A stretch of DNA of 8,816 bases from Candidatus Faecivivens stercoravium (lineage in GTDB: Bacteria; Bacillota; Clostridia; Oscillospirales; Ruminococcaceae). This document shows, one piece after another, positions 5,640-8,816 of this stretch. The translations under genes and the position numbers were made by a program. Below the pieces are notes generated by a model, which worked only from the letters and a program-made list of their open reading frames with translations, did no database searches and was not told the DNA's origin. Numbering within the stretch: the first letter of the stretch is position 1; each line of letters starts with the position of its first letter. Location of the stretch: the NCBI GenBank assembly GCA_018712425.1, contig DVHA01000051.1, positions 1 through 8,816 on the forward strand, read 5' to 3'.

Positions 5640-6830
5640 ATGAATCGTGATTTTTCAGCAGGCCGCAGGCGCAGGCGCCAGCCGGAAATTGAAGCCCGGA
5701 TGGAAGGCTGCTGCCCGGCGGGCTGCAAACCCGCGCCCTGTCCGCCGGAGTGCCCGGAAAACGCCATCCTGACGGCCAGTAATCCGGTCGCCTATCCTGA
5801 ATCCTGCAAGCCCTGCCCGCCGCCTTGTCCGCCGCCCTGCCCATGCCCCTGTCCGGTGACGGGGCCTACCGGGCCTGCCGGCGCGACCGGCGCAACGGGG
5901 CCGACCGGACCGACGGGGCCGACAGGGCCGCAGGGGTTTGCCGGTATCCCGGGGGCGGCTGGCGCTACCGGCCCCACCGGACCGACCGGGCCCCAGGGTT
6001 CGCCGGGGCCGGACGGCGCAACCGGGCCGACGGGGCCGCAGGGAATCCCCGGGCCGGATGGTTTGGCTGTGACGGGGCCCACCGGCCCGACGGGAGCAAC
6101 CGGCGCGACTGGCCCCACCGGGCCCACTGGGCCGACGGGGGCGACTGGCGCGACCGGGCCTACCGGGCCGACGGGAGCAACCGGCGCGACTGGCCCCACC
6201 GGGCCGACGGGGGCGACTGGCGCGACTGGGCCCACTGGCCCGACCGGCCCCTCCGGTGAAGACGGGCAGGCGGCCACCGTCCGGGTCGGCACAGTAACCA
6301 CCGGCGACCCCGGCACCGAAGCCGCCGTCACCAACTCGGGCACCGCACAGGACGCCGTTTTCGACTTTACCATCCCCCAGGGCAGTTCCGGCTCCGGCGC
6401 GTCACCGGAACTGCTTTCCGCCTATTCGACGCCCTCCCAGCCGGGCAGCTCCGGCAGCCCGCTGCTGTTCGACCGGAACGGCACCTCTTACGGTACCGCC
6501 ATCTCCCACACCGCCGGGAGCGGCAGCTTCACCGTCAACAAGCCCGGTGTTTATGCCGTCGCCTTCCACGGCCGGTTTACCCCGGTCACCGGCAGCAGCT
6601 TCCCGCTGACCAATTCTGTCTATCTCAGCCAGAACGGCAGCAGCGTCCCGGGCGCTGTCTCCAATTATATCTTCCAGACGTCGAACGGGATGGCCAACCA
6701 GACCTTCTCAATCCCGATTGCCGTCCAGACCGCCCCCACGACCCTCCAGGTCATCTCCCAGGGCGGCACCATCCTCTACGACGGCGTAACCCTGAGCATC
6801 TACCGGCTGGGGGATATCCCCACCAGCTGA
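5640..6830 (+). CDS. Collagen-like spore-surface protein candidate (BclA-like)
   Basis: A 396-aa protein with four parts. Residues 1-23 are basic (GRRRRRQ) with no signal peptide. Residues 24-71 are Cys/Pro-rich with 11 Cys (CCPAGC, CPCPC); there is no Cys afterwards. Residues 75-211 form a collagen tract of 23 Gly-X-Y triplets, a VT interruption, then 22 more triplets, mostly GPT and GAT, with Thr in Y in 30 of 45. Residues 212-396 have a VTTGDPGTEAAVTNSGT / FDFTIPQG linker seen in Firmicutes collagen-like and phage-tail proteins, then a beta-rich C-terminal domain (GSFTVNKPGVYAVAFHGRF) resembling a C1q/BclA trimer head. This layout matches exosporium filament proteins. The start is the ATG at 5640, with AAGGAG 10 nt upstream; the TTG at 5634 is too close to it. 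A glycosyltransferase gene follows 63 nt downstream, probably its modifier. Spore location is inferred, not shown. Confidence 0.82.
   Translation: MNRDFSAGRRRRRQPEIEARMEGCCPAGCKPAPCPPECPENAILTASNPVAYPESCKPCPPPCPPPCPCPCPVTGPTGPAGATGATGPTGPTGPTGPQGFAGIPGAAGATGPTGPTGPQGSPGPDGATGPTGPQGIPGPDGLAVTGPTGPTGATGATGPTGPTGPTGATGATGPTGPTGATGATGPTGPTGATGATGPTGPTGPSGEDGQAATVRVGTVTTGDPGTEAAVTNSGTAQDAVFDFTIPQGSSGSGASPELLSAYSTPSQPGSSGSPLLFDRNGTSYGTAISHTAGSGSFTVNKPGVYAVAFHGRFTPVTGSSFPLTNSVYLSQNGSSVPGAVSNYIFQTSNGMANQTFSIPIAVQTAPTTLQVISQGGTILYDGVTLSIYRLGDIPTS
6087..6205 (+). repeat. In-gene tandem repeats of the collagen tract
   Basis: GAT-GAT-GPT-GPT blocks repeat with a 36-bp (or 45-bp) period. A 38-bp segment at 6087-6124 recurs exactly at 6168-6205, an offset of 81 bp (27 codons). 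All units are multiples of 9 bp, so recombination or slippage would change filament length without shifting the frame. Confidence 0.85.
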
Positions 6831-6850
6831 CGCGGCATCATCCGCACGCC

Positions 6851-6871
6851 GGGAGGGGGATCCCCCCTCCC
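6851..6871 (+). other. Very GC-rich intercistronic hairpin
   Basis: GGGAGGGGG pairs with the following C-rich CCCCC-CTCCC arm around a central GATC, with one unpaired C. It lies between the collagen-like gene (ends 6830) and the glycosyltransferase start (6894). No T-run follows, so it is a poor terminator. It could act as an RNA stability or processing element. Confidence 0.55.
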
Positions 6872-6893
6872 ATTCCATACACGGGAGGACGGC

Positions 6894-7970
6894 ATGTTCA
6901 TTGTTGTCTATGCGATTGCCAAAAACGAAGAGCAGTTCGCGGAAAGGTGGATGCGCTCGATGGCGGAGGCCGACCGGGTGGTCGTCCTGGACACCGGCTC
7001 CACCGACCGCACCGTCCCCATCCTCCGGGCGATGGGGGCGGAGGTGACGGTCGGGGAGATCAAACCCTGGCGGTTCGACGCCGCCCGCAACTGCGCGCTG
7101 GAACTGGTGCCGGAGGAGGCGGACATCTGCGTCTGCACCGACCTCGACGAGGTCTTCCACCCCGGCTGGCGGGAAGCGCTGGAAAAGGCCTGGACGCCGG
7201 GCACCGGCCAGGCCCGCTACCGCTATACCTGGAGCTTTACCCCCGACGGGAAGGAAGGGGTCGTCTTCTGGATTGAGAAAGCCCACGCCCGCCGCGGCTA
7301 CCGCTGGACCCACCCGGTCCACGAGGTGCTGGCCTATGTGGGGGAGGGGGAGCCGGGGCCGATGGTGGCGGTGCCCGGGATGCAGCTGGACCACCACCCC
7401 GACTCCGGGAAGCCCCGCTCCCAGTACCTGCCGCTTCTGGAGCAGTCGGTGCGGGAAGACCCGGAGGACGACCGAAACGCCCACTACCTCGGCCGGGAAT
7501 ACTTTTTCTACGGCCGGTGGGACGACTGCATCGCCGCGCTCATACGCCACCTCTCCCTGCCGCGGGCGGTCTGGCGGGACGAACGGGCGGCGTCAATGCG
7601 GTATATCGCGGGGGCGTACGCCCGGAAGGGGGAGATGGCCCTCGCCCGGGACTGGTATCTGAAGGCGGTGGCCGAAGCCCCCTGGCTGCGGGAACCGTAC
7701 GTCGATCTCGCGTTCCTGCTCTACGAACAGGAAAAATGGGACGGGGTGCTTTACTTCACCGGCTGCGCCCTTGAAATCGAAAACCGCCCGGAAAGCTATA
7801 TCTGCGAGGCGGACGCCTGGGGGAGCCTGCCCCACGACCTGCGGTGCCAGGCGTTTTACAAAACCGGCCGGGCCAGAGAAGCGCTCGCCGAGGCGGAAAA
7901 GGCGCTTTCGCTGTCGCCGTCCGACAAGCGGCTGGAGGGGAATGTGCGGCTGTTACGGGAAAGCGTGTAA
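6894..7970 (+). CDS. Family 2-type glycosyltransferase with C-terminal TPR-like repeats
   Basis: A 358-aa protein. Residues 1-175 are a GT-A (GT2-like) catalytic domain. The nucleotide-sugar loop is VVVLDTGSTDRT (D33-D38), followed by PWRFDAARN (58-66), the DxD-type metal site TDLDEVFHP (D83-E86), and a conserved RWTHPVHEVL block (137-146). This set is typical of SunS/TPR-type glycosyltransferases that act on peptides or proteins. Residues about 185-355 are helical and TPR-like (ARDWYLKAVAEAPWLREPYV, GRAREALAEAEKALSLSP), suited to gripping a protein substrate. No signal peptide or membrane segment is seen, so it should act in the cytoplasm, here perhaps the mother cell. GGAGG lies 5 nt before the ATG. 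Its position directly after the Thr-rich collagen-like gene suggests that protein is its target, as for sgtA beside bclA3 in C. difficile; the sugar is unknown. Confidence 0.88.
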   Translation: MFIVVYAIAKNEEQFAERWMRSMAEADRVVVLDTGSTDRTVPILRAMGAEVTVGEIKPWRFDAARNCALELVPEEADICVCTDLDEVFHPGWREALEKAWTPGTGQARYRYTWSFTPDGKEGVVFWIEKAHARRGYRWTHPVHEVLAYVGEGEPGPMVAVPGMQLDHHPDSGKPRSQYLPLLEQSVREDPEDDRNAHYLGREYFFYGRWDDCIAALIRHLSLPRAVWRDERAASMRYIAGAYARKGEMALARDWYLKAVAEAPWLREPYVDLAFLLYEQEKWDGVLYFTGCALEIENRPESYICEADAWGSLPHDLRCQAFYKTGRAREALAEAEKALSLSPSDKRLEGNVRLLRESV

Positions 7971-8061
7971 GATTTTCCGCAGCCCGTCCACTTTCCGCGG
8001 GGTCGAAGCGCCCTTTTTGCTGGGCTCTGTCTCGCGGGAACGAACGTCGGCAAATCTGGGT

Positions 8062-8175
8062 CCAGGGGCCTTTGGCTCCTGGCAGAGTCCAGAGACAGAG
8101 TCTCTGGTCCATCAAAGTGAAACTTTGTCGCTGCCATAAGGGCAGCGAAACAAATATTATATTGTTTTACAAAAC
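8062..8175. repeat. Chain of back-to-back palindromes in the intergenic region
   Basis: Six inverted repeats follow one another with almost no gap. 8062-8082: 9 bp, one G-T, TTT loop. 8089-8107: CCAGAGAC-AGA-GTCTCTGG. 8113-8127: CAAAGT-GAA-ACTTTG. 8128-8148: TCGCTGCC-N5-GGCAGCGA. 8148-8167: AAACAA-N8-TTGTTT. 8164-8175: GTTTT-AC-AAAAC. A terminator follows directly. The segment contains no plausible gene. It could be a structured RNA, a dispersed palindromic repeat element, or the 3' end of the glycosyltransferase mRNA. Confidence 0.75.
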
Positions 8176-8176
8176 G

Positions 8177-8204
8177 AAAAGGACCCGGCAACCGGGTCCT
8201 TTTT
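8177..8204. terminator. Bidirectional intrinsic terminator
   Basis: AAAAGGACCCGG (8177-8188), a CAA loop, then CCGGGTCCTTTT, with a further T on the plus strand. It lies between the plus-strand glycosyltransferase/palindrome region and the end of the minus-strand 53-aa gene (8225), and can serve both. Confidence 0.93.
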
Positions 8205-8224
8205 CCGTATCCCACCGGACAGCG

Positions 8225-8386
8225 TCATTCTGCCGCTTCGATGAAATCCTCTTCTGCCTGCTGCTGTAACTTTTTTAAAGCGGAAACCGTTTCCGGGTCT
8301 TTTCCGTCCCGCTCGAGGACGGCGATCAGGTCGGTGATGCGGTTAAACAGGTGCAGATAAGCCGTTTTGTATCCGATATCGTTCAT
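8225..8386 (-). CDS. Small conserved-looking 53-aa protein
   Basis: A 53-aa frame starting MNDIGYKTAYLHLFNRITDL and ending EEDFIEAAE. It is predicted to be mostly helical and acidic, with two amphipathic stretches (residues 4-25 and 32-50) and no Cys, signal or membrane segment. It is too short for most ORF cut-offs but is well supported: a full AAGGAGGT Shine-Dalgarno lies 7 nt before the ATG, a good promoter (TTGAAA-N16-TATAAT) lies just upstream, and a terminator follows its stop. Small proteins of this style occur beside XRE regulators in Clostridia, from general recollection; no function is known to me. It is divergent from the XRE gene at 8524, and its -10 box sits inside a perfect inverted repeat, so that regulator may control it. 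Confidence 0.8.
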   Translation of the reverse strand: MNDIGYKTAYLHLFNRITDLIAVLERDGKDPETVSALKKLQQQAEEDFIEAAE

Positions 8387-8408
8387 AGCGGACACCTCCT
8401 TATCCTCT

Positions 8409-8431
8409 ATTATACCATATTTGGGTATAAT
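8409..8431. promoter_or_regulatory. Perfect inverted repeat, likely operator
   Basis: ATTATACC (8409-8416), 7 nt, GGTATAAT (8424-8431). The left half is the -10 of the minus-strand promoter and the right half lies in its spacer, up to the -35. A second perfect palindrome, CTATATATAG (8437-8446), lies just beyond. Two-fold symmetric sites next to an XRE gene usually bind that regulator as a dimer; binding here is inferred. Confidence 0.6.
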
Positions 8432-8436
8432 TTCAA
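8409..8436 (-). promoter_or_regulatory. Promoter of the 53-aa gene
   Basis: In the minus direction, TTGAAA (8436-8431), a 16-bp spacer and a perfect TATAAT (8414-8409). Predicted start near 8402, at the edge of the Shine-Dalgarno, so the transcript would be almost leaderless upstream of the ribosome binding site. Confidence 0.8.
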
Positions 8437-8523
8437 CTATATATAGACCTAATCCGGCTCAAAAATGTATTACAATAAGGAGAGTGGTAAAAACAGAACG
8501 AGTGAGGATAAGGAGGCGGCGCT

Positions 8524-8816
8524 TTGGAATTTCGTGAACGGTTGAAACAGGTTATGCAGGAACAAGGGATAACCCGATATAGACTGAGCGAGCTTTCGGG
8601 CATAGCGCCATCGACTATTAATAACTTTTTCTCGGGAACTTCGCCGTCTGTCAATACAGTCACCCAATTATGCGACGGCCTGGGGCTGACCCTGTCCCAG
8701 TTTTTCGCCGACCGAGAAACCGAAACCCTCTACCCGCTGACCAAGGACCAGATTATCCTCATCGAAAAATGGGGGAAGCTTTCAAAAGAACAGCAGAAAG
8801 CTTTGTCCGTTATCCT
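8524..8816 (+). CDS. XRE-family HTH regulator, 3' end cut by the window
   Basis: The first 97 codons are visible and the frame is open to the window end. A compact Cro/C1-type HTH fills residues 1-60: MEFRERLKQVMQEQGITRYR, LSELSGIAPSTINNFFSGTS, then VNTVTQLCDGLGLTLSQFF. A second helical segment begins LTKDQIILIEKWGKLSKEQQ. The start is TTG at 8524-8526, chosen because AAGGAGG (8510-8516) lies 7 nt upstream; no ATG is suitable. Early codons such as ATA, CGA, AGA and TTA differ from the GC-rich neighbours, hinting at recent acquisition. It is divergent from the 53-aa gene and probably represses through the inverted repeats between them. No convincing promoter of its own was found. Confidence 0.85.
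   Translation, partial: MEFRERLKQVMQEQGITRYRLSELSGIAPSTINNFFSGTSPSVNTVTQLCDGLGLTLSQFFADRETETLYPLTKDQIILIEKWGKLSKEQQKALSVI

Noticed and set aside
6087..6205. CRISPR-like regular repeats
   Set aside because: The period is in codon multiples, there are no unique spacers of constant length, and the repeats encode collagen triplets.
5792..6373. Long minus-strand frame rich in VGPVAPV repeats
   Set aside because: It is the antisense image of the collagen tract; the repeat codons leave several frames open. It has no ribosome binding site and the plus strand has a convincing gene.
8426..8431. Plus-strand TATAAT as the XRE promoter
   Set aside because: It is forced by the symmetry of the inverted repeat; the -35 positions upstream (around 8403-8408) do not match at 16-18 bp spacing.
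8484..8534. Small GTG-initiated frame upstream of the XRE gene
   Set aside because: AAGGAG is only 1 nt from the GTG, the product would be 16 basic residues, and it overlaps the XRE start.

Overview
This is a GC-rich, gene-dense window with strong AGGAGG-type ribosome binding sites, sigma-A-like promoters and many intrinsic terminators. It reads like chromosomal DNA of a spore-forming Clostridia member, most likely Oscillospiraceae/Ruminococcaceae-like. That placement is an inference from protein style and composition, not from a search.

Layout, left to right. (1) The tail of an unidentified Cys-motif protein (1-156, +), followed by a bidirectional terminator. (2) A minus-strand run read right to left: an alpha/beta hydrolase with its own promoter (2301-1657), a terminator, a WYL-family regulator broken by one in-frame TAA (1598-696), and a Cys-rich DUF3795 protein (631-248). 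(3) A two-gene minus-strand regulatory operon: an RpiR-type HTH/SIS regulator (4488-3694) overlapping an XRE-TPR regulator (3704-2469) that uses a GTG start. (4) A divergent GNAT acetyltransferase (4623-5141, +) behind a perfect TTGACA-N17-TATAAT promoter. It overlaps tail-to-tail with a MazG-like pyrophosphohydrolase (5439-5131, -). (5) A probable spore-surface module: a Cys-rich, Thr-rich collagen-like protein (5640-6830, +) with a possible SigK-type promoter, followed by a glycosyltransferase with C-terminal TPR-like repeats (6894-7970, +). (6) An intergenic stretch (about 8062-8204) built almost wholly of back-to-back palindromes and ending in a bidirectional terminator. (7) A small 53-aa minus-strand gene and a divergent XRE regulator cut by the window end. 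They share a control region with a perfect 8-bp inverted repeat lying on the small gene's -10 box. Codon use is visibly less GC-rich at the start of the XRE gene, so this may be the edge of an acquired element.

The strongest biological hypothesis is the collagen-like protein plus glycosyltransferase pair. Of its 45 Gly-X-Y triplets, 30 carry Thr in the Y position, which would make an ideal dense O-glycosylation substrate. The arrangement resembles the bclA3-sgtA locus of Clostridioides difficile. The other items worth a second look are the palindrome chain at 8062-8204, the putative operator at 8409-8431, the nonsense-split WYL regulator, and a 5' hairpin that could mask the DUF3795 ribosome binding site.
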